DNA of 64,000 nucleotides from Paracoccus denitrificans (lineage in GTDB: Bacteria > Pseudomonadota > Alphaproteobacteria > Rhodobacterales > Rhodobacteraceae). The translations under genes were made by a program, and so were the position numbers. Of the stretch, positions 17,118 through 26,366 are shown one piece after another. Positions within the stretch are counted from its first letter, which is position 1; the number at the start of each line of letters is the position of its first letter. The stretch covers positions 186,001 to 250,000 of the forward strand of contig QFNE01000004.1 in the NCBI GenBank assembly GCA_003240735.1. Reading direction: 5' to 3'. Under the pieces are notes generated by a model. It had not been told where the DNA came from and did no database searches. It was given only the letters and a program-made list of their open reading frames with translations.

Positions 17118-18049
17118 TCGGCGTAGTGGGCGCAGGCGCATTCGGAACGGCACTGGCCGTGGCGCTGTCGGCGAATGGGCCGGTGACCCTGTGGGGCCGA
17201 GACGTCGATTTCGGACGTCAGAACCCGCGCCTTCCCGGCGTGACGCTGCCTGACGCCGTGCAGGTGACCCGCGATCTGTCCGAGATGGACGCGGACACGG
17301 TGTTGCTGGCGATTCCGGCCCAAGCCCTGCGTCCGTTTCTGGCCGATCACGGCGCGGCGCTGGACGGACGCAAGCTGGTCAGTTGTGCCAAGGGCATCGA
17401 CCGTGAAACCGGGCAGTCGCCGACCGACATGATCGCTGCGGCTTGCCCGAACGCGACCTTGGCCGTCCTGACCGGTCCCAGTTTTGCTGCCGACATTGCG
17501 CGCGGCCAGCCGACGGCGCTGACGCTGGCTTGCGCGGATGCGGCCATGGGTCAGGCGCTGCAGTTTCACCTGTCGACGCCGACACTGCGCCTTTACCGCA
17601 CGACCGATGTGATCGGCGCAGAACTGGGCGGCGCGCTGAAAAACATCGTGGCCATCGCGGCGGGTGCGGCGATCGGGGCGGGGTTCGGCGACAGCGCGCG
17701 CGCCGCCGTCATCACGCGCGGGTTTGCCGAAATGACGCGCTTTGCCGTCGGAATGGGCGCGCAGGCGGAAACGCTCACCGGGCTGTCGGGCTTGGGCGAT
17801 CTGATCCTGACGACGACTTCGGACGGGTCGCGGAACTACAGGTTCGGCTTTGCGCTGGGGGCAGGGACCGGGTTCGACCCGGCCGTCACGGTCGAAGGCG
17901 CGGCCACCGCGCAGATCGTTGCTGAACTTGCCGCCCGCATGGGGGTGGCCATGCCCATCACCCGCGTGGTCGTGGCACTGTCCACCGGCCAGCTTGAAAT
18001 CAACCAGGCGCTCGATGCGCTGCTCTCACGTCCCCTGAAGGAGGAATGA
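17114..18049 (+). CDS. gpsA: NAD(P)-dependent glycerol-3-phosphate dehydrogenase
   Basis: The product is 311 aa from the ATG at 17114, which overlaps tsaD by 4 bp; the longer open frame back to 16961 has no family similarity. The N-terminus MIGVVGAGAFGTALAVALS contains the Rossmann GxGxxG loop. VLTGPSFAADIARGQPTA, the catalytic Lys in GGALKNIVAIAAG, and LSGLGDLILT are family signatures. It reduces dihydroxyacetone phosphate to sn-glycerol-3-phosphate for phospholipid synthesis, in the cytosol. Confidence 0.97.
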   Translation: MIGVVGAGAFGTALAVALSANGPVTLWGRDVDFGRQNPRLPGVTLPDAVQVTRDLSEMDADTVLLAIPAQALRPFLADHGAALDGRKLVSCAKGIDRETGQSPTDMIAAACPNATLAVLTGPSFAADIARGQPTALTLACADAAMGQALQFHLSTPTLRLYRTTDVIGAELGGALKNIVAIAAGAAIGAGFGDSARAAVITRGFAEMTRFAVGMGAQAETLTGLSGLGDLILTTTSDGSRNYRFGFALGAGTGFDPAVTVEGAATAQIVAELAARMGVAMPITRVVVALSTGQLEINQALDALLSRPLKEE

Positions 18050-18318
18050 TGCCACTTTTTGCCCTGATCTGCCGTGACAATCCCGGCATGCTGGACACCC
18101 GCAAGGCCAACCGCGAACGTCATCTGGCCTACATCAATGACACCGGCGTCGTCCGCATCGCCGGCCCGATTCTGGAAAACGGCGACATGTGCGGCTCGAT
18201 CGTCGTGATCGAGGCAGACGATATGGCAGCCGCGCAGGCTTGGGCCGATGCAGACCCCTACAAGGCCGCCGATCTGTTCCAGAACGTCGAGATCTTCGAA
18301 TGGAAACAGGTCGTCTGA
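18049..18318 (+). CDS. YciI-like family protein
   Basis: The product is 89 aa from the second of two adjacent ATGs. The Shine-Dalgarno AAGGAGGA (18037-18044) is 4 nt from the ATG at 18049 but abuts the one at 18046. The sequence has the YciI ferredoxin-like fold pattern: ALICRDNPGMLDTRKANRERHLAYI, then GSIVVIEADDMAAAQAWADADPY. The conserved His in RERHLAYI is the proposed catalytic residue of the family, but its biochemical role is unsettled. It lies in a tight run of overlapping genes, tsaD-gpsA-this gene-EVE gene. Confidence 0.88.
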   Translation: MPLFALICRDNPGMLDTRKANRERHLAYINDTGVVRIAGPILENGDMCGSIVVIEADDMAAAQAWADADPYKAADLFQNVEIFEWKQVV

Positions 18319-18731
18319 TGAAGCACTGGCTGTTCAAATCCGAGCCGGACACGTTTTCATGGGACCAACTGGTCGCGCGCGGCCAATCTGGCGAGGAATG
18401 GGACGGCGTCCGATCCTATCAGGCGCGAAACTTCATGAAAGACATGAAGATCGGCGATCTTGGCTTCTTCTACCACTCGAATGAGGGGAAAGAGATCGTC
18501 GGCATCGCCGAGGTCATCGCCGAGGCGCATCCAGATTCGACGGCCGACGACCCGAAATGGGAATGCGTAGACCTGCGCGCGGTCGAGCCGCTGGCTAACC
18601 CCGTCGGGCTGGCACAAATCAAGGACGACCCGGCGTTGGCCGACATGGTTCTGGTCAAGAATTCTCGGCTGTCGGTTCAACCGGTCACCGCCAGGGAATG
18701 GACCCATATCCTGACGCTTTCCAAGGGATGA
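18318..18731 (+). CDS. EVE domain protein
   Basis: The product is 137 aa. The start at 18318 overlaps the previous stop (TGATG), and the N-terminus KHWLFKSEPDTFSWDQLVA is the classic EVE opening. EWDGVRSYQARNFM and GDLGFFYHSNEGKEIVGIAEV follow, the aromatic pocket that recognises modified bases in the PUA-like fold (human THYN1 relatives). The ligand in housekeeping bacterial members is not established; modified cytosine in DNA or modified RNA has been suggested. This is a standalone protein and is not fused to a nuclease. Confidence 0.92.
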   Translation: MKHWLFKSEPDTFSWDQLVARGQSGEEWDGVRSYQARNFMKDMKIGDLGFFYHSNEGKEIVGIAEVIAEAHPDSTADDPKWECVDLRAVEPLANPVGLAQIKDDPALADMVLVKNSRLSVQPVTAREWTHILTLSKG

Positions 18732-18842
18732 TGCGGGCGCGACATCCCGACGCTTGCCGCCGTCTGGCCCCGGGCCTACAAGCGCGGCGCCGACCTGCCC
18801 TGACGGGCGGTCATCCCCGCTGACCCACCAAAAAAGGCAGGC

Positions 18843-20615
18843 ATGGCGCGCAGACCGACATCCTTACCCGACCGTCCGGCCACGAAACAGGTCGGCGCGC
18901 TGGCGGCGCTGTGGCCATTCCTGAGACCCTATCGCTGGTTGATGATCGCGGCACTGCTGGCGCTGATCCTGACCGCATCGGTCAGTCTGATCCTGCCGGT
19001 TGCCGTCCGCCGGGTCGTTGACGGGTTCAACGGCGGGGCCATCCTGCTGGACGCGTATTTCGAAGCGGCGTTGCTGATCATTGCGGCGTTGGCCGTGGGG
19101 ACGGCGCTGCGTTATGCGCTGGTCACGCGATTGGGGGAACGCGTCGTCGCCGACATCCGTCGCGCAGTCTACGACCGCGTGATCGGTCTTTCGCCTGCGT
19201 TCTTCGAACGTGTGATGACGGGTGAAATCATCAGCCGGATCACCACGGATACGACGCTGATCCTGTCCGTCGTGGGCTCGTCCGTGTCGCTTGCGTTGCG
19301 GCAGGCGATGGTCGTCATCGGCGGCATGGTCATGCTGCTTCTGACCTCGGCCAAGCTCACCGGTCTGCTGTTGTTGCTGATCCCGATCGCCGCGGCGCCG
19401 CTGTTCCTGCTGGGCCGCCGACTTCGGGGCTTGGGGCGCGAAAACCAGGACTGGATCGCCCAGGCATCCGGGAACGCGTCCGAGACGCTGCTGGCCGCCC
19501 AGACGGTCCAGGCATTCACCCACGAAGGCCGCAGCCGTCAGGCATTTGCCGAAGTCACCGAGCAGTCCTTCGCATCAGCCGCGCGCCGCATCACGACGCG
19601 TGCGGTCATGACGGCGCTGGTGATCTTTCTGATCTTCGCGGGCGTCACGGTGGTCCTGTGGGTCGGGGCGCGGGACGTGCGCGCCGGAACGATGACCGTC
19701 GGCGCGCTCGTGCAGTTCGTCATCTATGCAATCATGGTCGCCTCATCAGCGGGCGCACTGTCCGAGATATGGGGAGAGCTGCAGCGCGCGGCCGGGGCGA
19801 CCGAGCGGCTGGGTGAACTGCTGGCCACGACCGACACGCTGACGGACCCGGCCGACCCGGTCGTCCTGCCACGCCCGGTCCAGGGTCAGATTGATCTGAG
19901 CCACGTCCATTTCCGCTACCCCTCGCGGCCAAACGTGTCGGCGCTGGACGGCGTGACGCTGCACGTCGCGCCGGGTGAGACGGTGGCGCTGGTTGGCCCC
20001 TCCGGGGCGGGCAAGACGACCATCGTCCAGTTGATCCAGCGGTTCTGGGACCCTGACAGCGGCACGGTCGCGATCGACGGCATCGACCTGACCCGCATGG
20101 CACGCGCCGATTTCCGACAGGCCATCGCGCTGGTGCCGCAGGATCCGGTGATCTTCGCCACCACCGCGATGGAAAACATCCGCTTCGGTCGGCCCGACGC
20201 CACCGACGCCGAAGTCATCGCCGCTGCCAAGGCTGCCTATGCGGACGAGTTCCTGACCGCGCTGCCTGACGGATACCAAAGCTTTGTCGGAGAGCGGGGC
20301 GTAATGCTGTCGGGCGGGCAGAAACAGCGCATCGCCATCGCGCGCGCCATTCTGCGCGACGCGCCTATCCTGCTTCTGGACGAAGCCACGAGCGCGCTGG
20401 ACGCACAGTCCGAAGGGCTGGTTCAGGAAGCGGTCGAGCGGCTGTCCCGCAACCGCACGACCATCATCGTCGCGCATCGCCTGTCGACAGTGAAAAAAGC
20501 CGACCGCATCGTCGTTCTGGACCACGGCCGCATCGTCCAGCAAGGCACGCATGACGAGCTGCTGGCGGCGGGTGGTTTGTACGCCCGACTGGCGAGGTTG
20601 CAATTCGTGGGGTGA
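18843..20615 (+). CDS. ABC transporter, fused permease/ATPase (MsbA/multidrug type)
   Basis: The product is 590 aa, one half of a presumed homodimer. Six membrane helices (about 25-300) form the type-I exporter fold (LWPFLRPYRWLMIAALLALI and so on), followed by the nucleotide-binding domain: Walker A GPSGAGKTT, Q-loop LVPQDPVIF, signature LSGGQKQRIAIAR, Walker B ILLLDEATSALD and H-loop IIVAHRLSTV. All catalytic residues are present. Related proteins flip lipids or export drugs; the substrate is not predictable. The 111 bp before it carries no gene that I can recognise. Confidence 0.93.
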   Translation: MARRPTSLPDRPATKQVGALAALWPFLRPYRWLMIAALLALILTASVSLILPVAVRRVVDGFNGGAILLDAYFEAALLIIAALAVGTALRYALVTRLGERVVADIRRAVYDRVIGLSPAFFERVMTGEIISRITTDTTLILSVVGSSVSLALRQAMVVIGGMVMLLLTSAKLTGLLLLLIPIAAAPLFLLGRRLRGLGRENQDWIAQASGNASETLLAAQTVQAFTHEGRSRQAFAEVTEQSFASAARRITTRAVMTALVIFLIFAGVTVVLWVGARDVRAGTMTVGALVQFVIYAIMVASSAGALSEIWGELQRAAGATERLGELLATTDTLTDPADPVVLPRPVQGQIDLSHVHFRYPSRPNVSALDGVTLHVAPGETVALVGPSGAGKTTIVQLIQRFWDPDSGTVAIDGIDLTRMARADFRQAIALVPQDPVIFATTAMENIRFGRPDATDAEVIAAAKAAYADEFLTALPDGYQSFVGERGVMLSGGQKQRIAIARAILRDAPILLLDEATSALDAQSEGLVQEAVERLSRNRTTIIVAHRLSTVKKADRIVVLDHGRIVQQGTHDELLAAGGLYARLARLQFVG

Positions 20616-20676
20616 TTTACAGTTGCGCCCGTGGCGCAGCCTTGGCATCGGTCTTGCGGATCAGAAGGGGATGACC

Positions 20677-21804
20677 ATGTCCGCCAGCAGCTTGCCAACA
20701 CAGTCGGGTGCCGTCACCGCCGCGTACGATGCGCGGGTGCGTGCGGGCGATATCTCGGATGACGCGGCGCAACGGGCGACTCTGCCGGCACTGGACGGAC
20801 TGGTTGCGCGGCTGGGGTCGGCGGCGCCTGCCAAGGCGGCCGGCGGGTTTCTGTCGCGACTGTTCACAGGCAGTGCGGCCGTGGAACGGACTGCGGCACG
20901 GGGTCTTTATCTGTGGGGCGGGGTCGGGCGCGGGAAATCCATGCTGATGGACCTGATCATGGACGCGGCCCCCATCGCGGCCAAGCGGCGCGTTCATTTC
21001 CATGAATTCATGCAGGAAGTTCAGGCGGGGCTGAACCGCGCACGCGCCGCGGGGGCGCAGGATGCCGTCAGCCCGGTGGCCGACGAAATTGCGGCCAGGA
21101 CGCGGCTTTTGTGCTTTGACGAGATGCAGATCACCGACATCGCCGATGCGATGATCGTGGGTCGCTTGTTCCAGATCCTGTTCGACAAGGGTGTCGTCGT
21201 CGTCACGACGTCGAACCGTGTGCCGGAAGACCTGTACAAGAACGGCCTGAACCGCCAGCTTTTCCTGCCCTTCATTGCCCTCATCCGGCAACGGCTGGAG
21301 GTGATTCATCTGGAAAGTCCGCAGGACCACCGTCAGGGTCGCAAGACCGGCGATCCGGTCTGGTTTGCGCCAGATGACGCGCAGGCGGCTCGGGCGATGG
21401 AGACATGGTGGGACGCGCTGACCGACTGCGCGGCGGGCGATCCGCTGGTCCTTTCGGTCAACGGCCGCAAGGTATCCCTGCCATCGGCCTGCGGTCGCGT
21501 CGCGCGCGCATCGTTCGAGGATCTGTGCGGCAAGCCTCTGGGTCCGGCCGATTACCTCGCGCTTGCGAATGCCGTCGATACGCTTCTGATCGAGCACATC
21601 CCGCAGTTAAGTTCGCAGAACTTCGACCGCGCCAAGCGCTTTGTCACCCTGATCGATGCGCTTTACGAGGCGAAGGTCCGCGTCATCGCCAGCGCCGCAG
21701 CCGAGCCAGAGAAACTTTATGAGGCGGGCGAGGGCAGTTTTGAATTCGAACGGACCGCCAGCCGGTTGCAGGAAATGCGCGACGCGGCATGGGGCAGTCG
21801 TTGA
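20677..21804 (+). CDS. zapE: Cell division protein ZapE (AFG1-like ATPase)
   Basis: The product is 375 aa from 20677. A second in-frame ATG at 20671 abuts the purine-rich AGAAGGGG, while 20677 has proper spacing. It has P-loop WGGVGRGKSML (motif about 80-90), the conserved HFHEFM, Walker B LLCFDEMQITDIADAMI, sensor VVTTSNRVPEDLYKNGL and LFLPFIALIRQR. ZapE is an ATPase acting at the Z-ring under stress in E. coli; the eukaryotic AFG1/LACE1 homologue works in mitochondrial protein quality control. It is probably cytosolic, membrane-associated. Confidence 0.95.
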   Translation: MSASSLPTQSGAVTAAYDARVRAGDISDDAAQRATLPALDGLVARLGSAAPAKAAGGFLSRLFTGSAAVERTAARGLYLWGGVGRGKSMLMDLIMDAAPIAAKRRVHFHEFMQEVQAGLNRARAAGAQDAVSPVADEIAARTRLLCFDEMQITDIADAMIVGRLFQILFDKGVVVVTTSNRVPEDLYKNGLNRQLFLPFIALIRQRLEVIHLESPQDHRQGRKTGDPVWFAPDDAQAARAMETWWDALTDCAAGDPLVLSVNGRKVSLPSACGRVARASFEDLCGKPLGPADYLALANAVDTLLIEHIPQLSSQNFDRAKRFVTLIDALYEAKVRVIASAAAEPEKLYEAGEGSFEFERTASRLQEMRDAAWGSR

Positions 21805-21877
21805 CCTGAATTTTGCTCGATTTGCATCCCATGCCCTGATGCTTAAGCTGACGCCCAAAGCCATGAAGGAGCATTCG

Positions 21878-22444
21878 ATGAGAATTCCCGCAGCTTTCCT
21901 GTGCCTCGCATTGGGCGCAACCGCCGTCCATGCCGATCCCGCAGACAAGGACGTGATCGACGGTTTTCGCACGAATGACTTCATGAGGATGTGGCCAGAT
22001 GAGGTCGACGGTCTTCGGCAAAGCAGCAAGCAGTCCGATCCCAGCGAGCATGTTACGACGGCCGAATACAAGGCGGCGGACGGTAGCGCGAAGGCCTTGG
22101 GTCGCGTCTATGGTTGGCCGACAGCGTCGCCCGAACCGGTCAAGCCGGGCGATGAAGATGTCATGAACATCGTTTTCGTGGGCGTCGAAGAACTGGTCGA
22201 GAAGCAGCAGAAGAAGCCCGTCGAATCCTATTCGATCACGTCAAAAGGCGGCACAGAGCTTTCTTGTCGTGAGGGTGAGCAGAAGCCCGGGACGCGCTAC
22301 GTCTTCTGCGCGGTTCCGATCAAGGGCCGGGTGTTCGAAGTCCAGCACATCTCATTGTCGCGCGACCGCAGTCCCGAAGAGCTTCACGCGGCAACCGAAC
22401 GCTTCGTCGGCGATCTGACCGACGCCTTGGTCGACGCGAAGTAA
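21878..22444 (+). CDS. Secreted protein of unknown function
   Basis: The product is 188 aa from the ATG at 21878, with AAGGA 7 nt upstream. A signal peptide is clear (MRIPAAFLCLALGATAVHA), predicting periplasmic or exported mature protein. The rest is acidic and hydrophilic, with a Cys pair (LSCREGEQKPGTRYVFCAV) that could form a disulfide. I recognise no family. The C-terminal helix EELHAATERFVGDLTDALVD is amphipathic. It sits downstream of zapE on the same strand and convergent with folC. Confidence 0.75.
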   Translation: MRIPAAFLCLALGATAVHADPADKDVIDGFRTNDFMRMWPDEVDGLRQSSKQSDPSEHVTTAEYKAADGSAKALGRVYGWPTASPEPVKPGDEDVMNIVFVGVEELVEKQQKKPVESYSITSKGGTELSCREGEQKPGTRYVFCAVPIKGRVFEVQHISLSRDRSPEELHAATERFVGDLTDALVDAK

Positions 22445-22458
22445 GTCATTACCGCGTC
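22433..22458. terminator. Hairpin spanning two convergent stop codons
   Basis: GACGCG-(AA)-GTAA-GTCA-TTAC-CGCGTC forms a 10-bp stem with a 2-nt bulge and 4-nt loop. It contains the TAA of the secreted-protein gene and most of the folC stop. There is no U-tract. It is a possible shared terminator or 3'-end structure. Confidence 0.45.
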
Positions 22459-23743
22459 ACCCGTTCTCCCGCAGGACCTGACCGGCCAGATACAGCGATC
22501 CGCAAATCAGGATGCGACTGCCCGGATGATCCGCAGCGATGCGGGTCACCGCCGCCAACGCATCCGGCGCGGTCGTCGCAGGAATGCCGACCGCGTCGGC
22601 CGCGGCGCCAGTTTCTTCCGCAGGCAGGGTGTTTGGCTCTCCGGGGATCGAAACCGCGGTCAGGCTGGATGCAACGCGCGCCAAGGGGCGCATGTATCCG
22701 GTGACATCCTTGGTGTTCAGCATGCCGCAGACCAGATGGGTCGGACGGTCGGGCATCGCAGCCAAGGTTTGCGCCACCGCGACGCCGCCCGCAGGGTTGT
22801 GCCCCCCGTCCAGCCACAGTTCGCAGTCCTGCGCCGCCGCGACCAGCGGCCCCGACCTCAGCCGTTGCATCCGCGCCGGCCATTCGACGCGGGTCATGGC
22901 GGACGCAGCCTCGGCTTGACCCAGACCCAGCGCGCGAAGTGCCGCGATGGCCGTGCCAGCGTTCTCGATCTGGTGGGGGCCGGGCAGGCGCGGCAAGGGG
23001 AGGTCCAGAAGACCGCTTTCATCCTGAAACACCAGCGCGTCGGCTTCGCGGAGCGCTGTCCATTGCTGGCCAGAAACCGAAAGCGGGCATCCCAGCCGCA
23101 TGGCCTGACGTTCGATCACGTCCAGCGCCGCGGCCTGCTGGGGCGCGACGACGCACGGGACGCCGCGTTTCAGGATGCCGGCCTTTTCACCGGCGATCTC
23201 GGGCAGGGTTTCACCCAGATACTGCGTGTGGTCGATGCTGACCGGGGTGATGACACACAGGCGCGGTGCCTTGATGACGTTCGTGGCATCCAGACGCCCG
23301 CCAAGACCGACCTCCAGCAAGGTGAAATCTGCCTGAACCCGAGAGAACGCCAGAAACGCCGCGGCTGTGGTCAATTCGAAGAAGGTGATGGGGCGGCCTG
23401 CGTTCACCCGCTCGACCTCCTCCAGCGTGGCGATCAGGGCATCATCGTCGATCAGACCGTTGGGCAGGCGGATCCGTTCATTGAACCGCGCCAAATGCGG
23501 CGAGGTATAGGCGTTGACGCGGTATCCCGCAGCCTCCAGCCCGGCACGGATGTAGGCTTGGGTCGAACCTTTGCCGTTCGTCCCCGCGATGTGGATCACC
23601 GGCGCGATGCGGTCTTGCGGATTACCCAGATCGTTAAGCAGCACCAGTAATCGGTCCAGCGACAGATCGATCACCTTCGGGTGCAGCGTCGTCAGGCGCG
23701 CCAGAACGGTGTCGGTGGTGGTGCTCGGGTCCGTCGCGGGCAA
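22457..23743 (-). CDS. folC: Bifunctional folylpolyglutamate synthase/dihydrofolate synthase
   Basis: The product is 428 aa. The P-loop is in IHIAGTNGKGSTQAYIRAG, followed by YTSPHLARFNERIRLPN, the canonical FolC N-terminal signature. FFELTTAAAFLAFS and LLEVGLGGRLDATNVI follow, and the C-terminal ligase domain has DGGHNPAGG. It adds glutamate to dihydropteroate and to folates. It is the second gene of the accD-folC pair (6 bp apart), an arrangement widely conserved in proteobacteria. Confidence 0.96.
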   Translation of the reverse strand: MPATDPSTTTDTVLARLTTLHPKVIDLSLDRLLVLLNDLGNPQDRIAPVIHIAGTNGKGSTQAYIRAGLEAAGYRVNAYTSPHLARFNERIRLPNGLIDDDALIATLEEVERVNAGRPITFFELTTAAAFLAFSRVQADFTLLEVGLGGRLDATNVIKAPRLCVITPVSIDHTQYLGETLPEIAGEKAGILKRGVPCVVAPQQAAALDVIERQAMRLGCPLSVSGQQWTALREADALVFQDESGLLDLPLPRLPGPHQIENAGTAIAALRALGLGQAEAASAMTRVEWPARMQRLRSGPLVAAAQDCELWLDGGHNPAGGVAVAQTLAAMPDRPTHLVCGMLNTKDVTGYMRPLARVASSLTAVSIPGEPNTLPAEETGAAADAVGIPATTAPDALAAVTRIAADHPGSRILICGSLYLAGQVLRENG

Positions 23744-23749
23744 GATCGC

Positions 23750-24694
23750 TCAGGCCTTGGAATCGGCCGAAGCGGTCTCGGGGGCATGGGTATGAACCTG
23801 AGACGTGATCGCGCCGGGGGCGGGCAAATCTGCGGCAACCGGGGCGGACTGGCGCGTCAGCATCCGCAGAATGGTGACCAACTCCCCACGCAGTCTTTTG
23901 CGGTGAGTCACTCGGTCTAGCATCCCGTGCTCCAGCAGATACTCGGCGCGCTGGAACCCCTCGGGCAGTTTTTCACGGATGGTCTGCTCGATCACGCGCG
24001 GCCCGGCAAAGCAGATCAGTGCGTTCGGTTCGGCGATCTGGACATCGCCCAGCATGGCATAGGACGCGGTGACGCCGCCTGTGGTCGGGTGGGTCAGCAC
24101 CACGACATACGGAAGCTTGGCTTCCTTCAGCATCTCGACCGCGACGGTGGTGCGGGGCATCTGCATCAGGGACAAGATGCCTTCCTGCATCCGCGCGCCG
24201 CCAGCGGCGGAGAAAAGGACCAGCGGCCGTTTTAGTTTCACGGCGCGTTCGGCGGCGGCGACGATGGCGTTGCCGACATACATTCCCATCGATCCGGCCA
24301 TGAAGCTGAAATCCTGACCGGCGGCGACGATGGGCGTGCGCCCGATCTCGCCTTCGACGACCAGCATCGCTTCCTTCTCGCCGGTCGATTTCTGTGCGGC
24401 CTTCAGGCGGTCGGGGTATTTCTTCTGGTCCCGGAACCCCAGCGGGTCGACCAGTGGTTCAGGCACCTTCACCTCGGAAAACGCTCCGCCATCAAACAGG
24501 GCGGTGAACCGTTCGCGGGGCGTGATCGGCAAGTGGTGGTCGCAGTTGGTGCAGACGTTCAGATTGTCGGCCAATTCCCGGTGAAACAGCATGGTCCCGC
24601 ATTCGGGGCATTTGGTCCACAGGTTCTCGGGCACCTCGCGGCGCGAAAACAGCGAGTTGATGCGCGGACGGACATAGTTGGTGATCCAGTTCAT
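23750..24694 (-). CDS. accD: Acetyl-CoA carboxylase carboxyltransferase subunit beta
   Basis: The product is 314 aa from the ATG at 24694 (MNWITNYVRPRINSLFSRR); upstream in-frame codons lack similarity. A four-Cys zinc ribbon lies at C29, C32, C48 and C51 (CPECG ... CTNCD). The carboxyltransferase core has GRTPIVAAGQDFSFMAGSMG, LVLFSAAGGARMQEGI, HPTTGGVTASYAMLGD and FAGPRVIEQTI. With AccA it transfers the carboxyl group from biotin to acetyl-CoA in fatty-acid synthesis. The Ala/Pro-rich C-terminal tail is probably disordered. Confidence 0.97.
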   Translation of the reverse strand: MNWITNYVRPRINSLFSRREVPENLWTKCPECGTMLFHRELADNLNVCTNCDHHLPITPRERFTALFDGGAFSEVKVPEPLVDPLGFRDQKKYPDRLKAAQKSTGEKEAMLVVEGEIGRTPIVAAGQDFSFMAGSMGMYVGNAIVAAAERAVKLKRPLVLFSAAGGARMQEGILSLMQMPRTTVAVEMLKEAKLPYVVVLTHPTTGGVTASYAMLGDVQIAEPNALICFAGPRVIEQTIREKLPEGFQRAEYLLEHGMLDRVTHRKRLRGELVTILRMLTRQSAPVAADLPAPGAITSQVHTHAPETASADSKA

Positions 24695-24803
24695 CGCTTT
24701 CCGGCCCTTCTGTCGTTTTTGCGTCTGATGCGGCGTCGGCTCGTGAAATAGGCTGCGCGCGCGCCTATTGCAATCATGGCCATTAGCGGCGACATGATCG
24801 GCC

Positions 24804-26231
24804 ATGTGGGGCGAGATTTCCGTATTCATCCATTATGCGCTCGCCCTAGCGGTGTCGGTGCGTGTCATCATGCGCCCGCGGTTGGAGCCTTCGGTCCGCC
24901 TCGCGTGGCTTCTGGTCGTGCTGGCCGTGCCGTTCGTTGGCACCATCAGCTATATCCTTTTCGGAGAGGTTCGCCTGCGCCGCAGCGACCTTCAGAACCG
25001 GCGCGACGTCCGTGACCGCCTGACCGGGCGCTGGCAGCCGGGGCCGCATGATCTGGACAGCGTTCCAGAGTATGCCACGTCCGTCGTCGAATCCGACGAA
25101 GCGGTCGGTGGCTTTCCGGCGGTCGAGGGGAACGAACTTCACCTGCTGGCCGAGGACGATACCGCAATCGACGACATGGTTGTGGCCATCGATCAGGCGC
25201 GCAGCCACGTCCACATCCTGTTCTACATCTGGTTGCCCGACCATTCCGGGCAGAAGATCGTCGATGCGACCATCCGGGCGGCGCGGCGCGGTGTCGCCGT
25301 GCGCATCATCGTCGATGCGGTCGGGTCCAGATTGCTGGTCAAGTCGCGCTTCTGGCAGCAGATGAAGGACGCGGGCGTCCGTTGCGAGGCTGCTTTCCCC
25401 GTGATCTATCCCTTGGTCGAGGTGCTGTTTCAGCGCGTCGATCTGCGCAATCACCGCAAGATCGTGGTCATCGACGGGATGGTCGGCTTCACCGGCAGCC
25501 GAAACTGCGCCGACATGGCTTTTGCGGTAAAGCCCCGGTTCGCCCCGTGGATCGATATTCTGGTGCGTCTGGAAGGCCCGGTCGTCCGCCAGCTGCAGGC
25601 GGCGTTTCTGTCGGACTGGATCAGTTATACCGGACATGATCTGGGCGACATGCTGGACGACATTCAGCAGGGCCAGCCAAGCGGTGCCATTGCGCAGGTC
25701 GTCGCCACCGGTCCGGACCGCCGCAACGGGTCGATTTCGGACTGTATCACCACGCTGATCTATTCGGCGCGCAAGGAACTGACGATCACGACGCCCTACT
25801 ACGTCCCGGACCCGGCATTGGACGCTGCCATCCGCAGCGCGGCGCGCCGGGGTGTGAAGGTCACGATGATCCTGCCCGAACGCAACGACTCGGTCTTTGT
25901 CAACGCGACGAGCGAGGGCTTCTGGCAGGGGCTGATCCTGTCGGGCGTGCACATGCATCTGTATCGGGGCGGCCTGCTGCATTCCAAGATCATCACCGTC
26001 GACGGCAAGATGGCCATGATCGGCAGCGCCAACCTTGATCGCCGCAGCTTCGAGATCAATTACGAGCTGAACGTGATGGTCATCGACGCCGAGTTCGTGG
26101 CCGAGCTGGACGAACGGCAAGGCACCTATCTCTACCGCTCTCGCTATCTGAACCTGTCAGAGGTTCGCGGCTGGCCATGGTGGCGCCGTGCCCGGAACAA
26201 CATCCTGGCGCTCGCCGCGCCGCTGTTGTGA
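24804..26231 (+). CDS. cls: Cardiolipin synthase (phospholipase D family)
   Basis: The product is 475 aa. Two N-terminal membrane helices (about 3-22 and 32-52) precede two PLD domains. The HKD motifs are H-x-K-x4-D in NHRKIVVIDGMVGFTGSRN and in LHSKIITVDGKMAMIGSAN; both are complete. It condenses two phosphatidylglycerol molecules (or PG plus a second donor) to cardiolipin at the inner membrane. Length and topology match ClsA-type enzymes. It is divergent from accD across a 109-bp region. Confidence 0.94.
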   Translation: MWGEISVFIHYALALAVSVRVIMRPRLEPSVRLAWLLVVLAVPFVGTISYILFGEVRLRRSDLQNRRDVRDRLTGRWQPGPHDLDSVPEYATSVVESDEAVGGFPAVEGNELHLLAEDDTAIDDMVVAIDQARSHVHILFYIWLPDHSGQKIVDATIRAARRGVAVRIIVDAVGSRLLVKSRFWQQMKDAGVRCEAAFPVIYPLVEVLFQRVDLRNHRKIVVIDGMVGFTGSRNCADMAFAVKPRFAPWIDILVRLEGPVVRQLQAAFLSDWISYTGHDLGDMLDDIQQGQPSGAIAQVVATGPDRRNGSISDCITTLIYSARKELTITTPYYVPDPALDAAIRSAARRGVKVTMILPERNDSVFVNATSEGFWQGLILSGVHMHLYRGGLLHSKIITVDGKMAMIGSANLDRRSFEINYELNVMVIDAEFVAELDERQGTYLYRSRYLNLSEVRGWPWWRRARNNILALAAPLL

Positions 26232-26366
26232 CGCCAGCCCGCGGACGCTGAACTCTCTTCCGACGCTGGGATTCATGACAGCAGCCCTGCCGCATTTCCC
26301 CGTGCTGTGGCCTTGCCCCCCTGACTGCGCAGGACTATTGCCGCATCGAGCCAAAGGGAAACAGCC

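Noticed and set aside
15576..17153. 525-codon minus-strand frame overlapping hemD and tsaD
   Set aside because: Composition is Arg/Gln/His-rich shadow of tsaD; the real genes show complete family motifs.
18732..18842. Possible gene remnant (reads LAAVWPRAYKRGADLP) between the EVE gene and the ABC exporter
   Set aside because: Too short, no start, and no identified parent gene in view.
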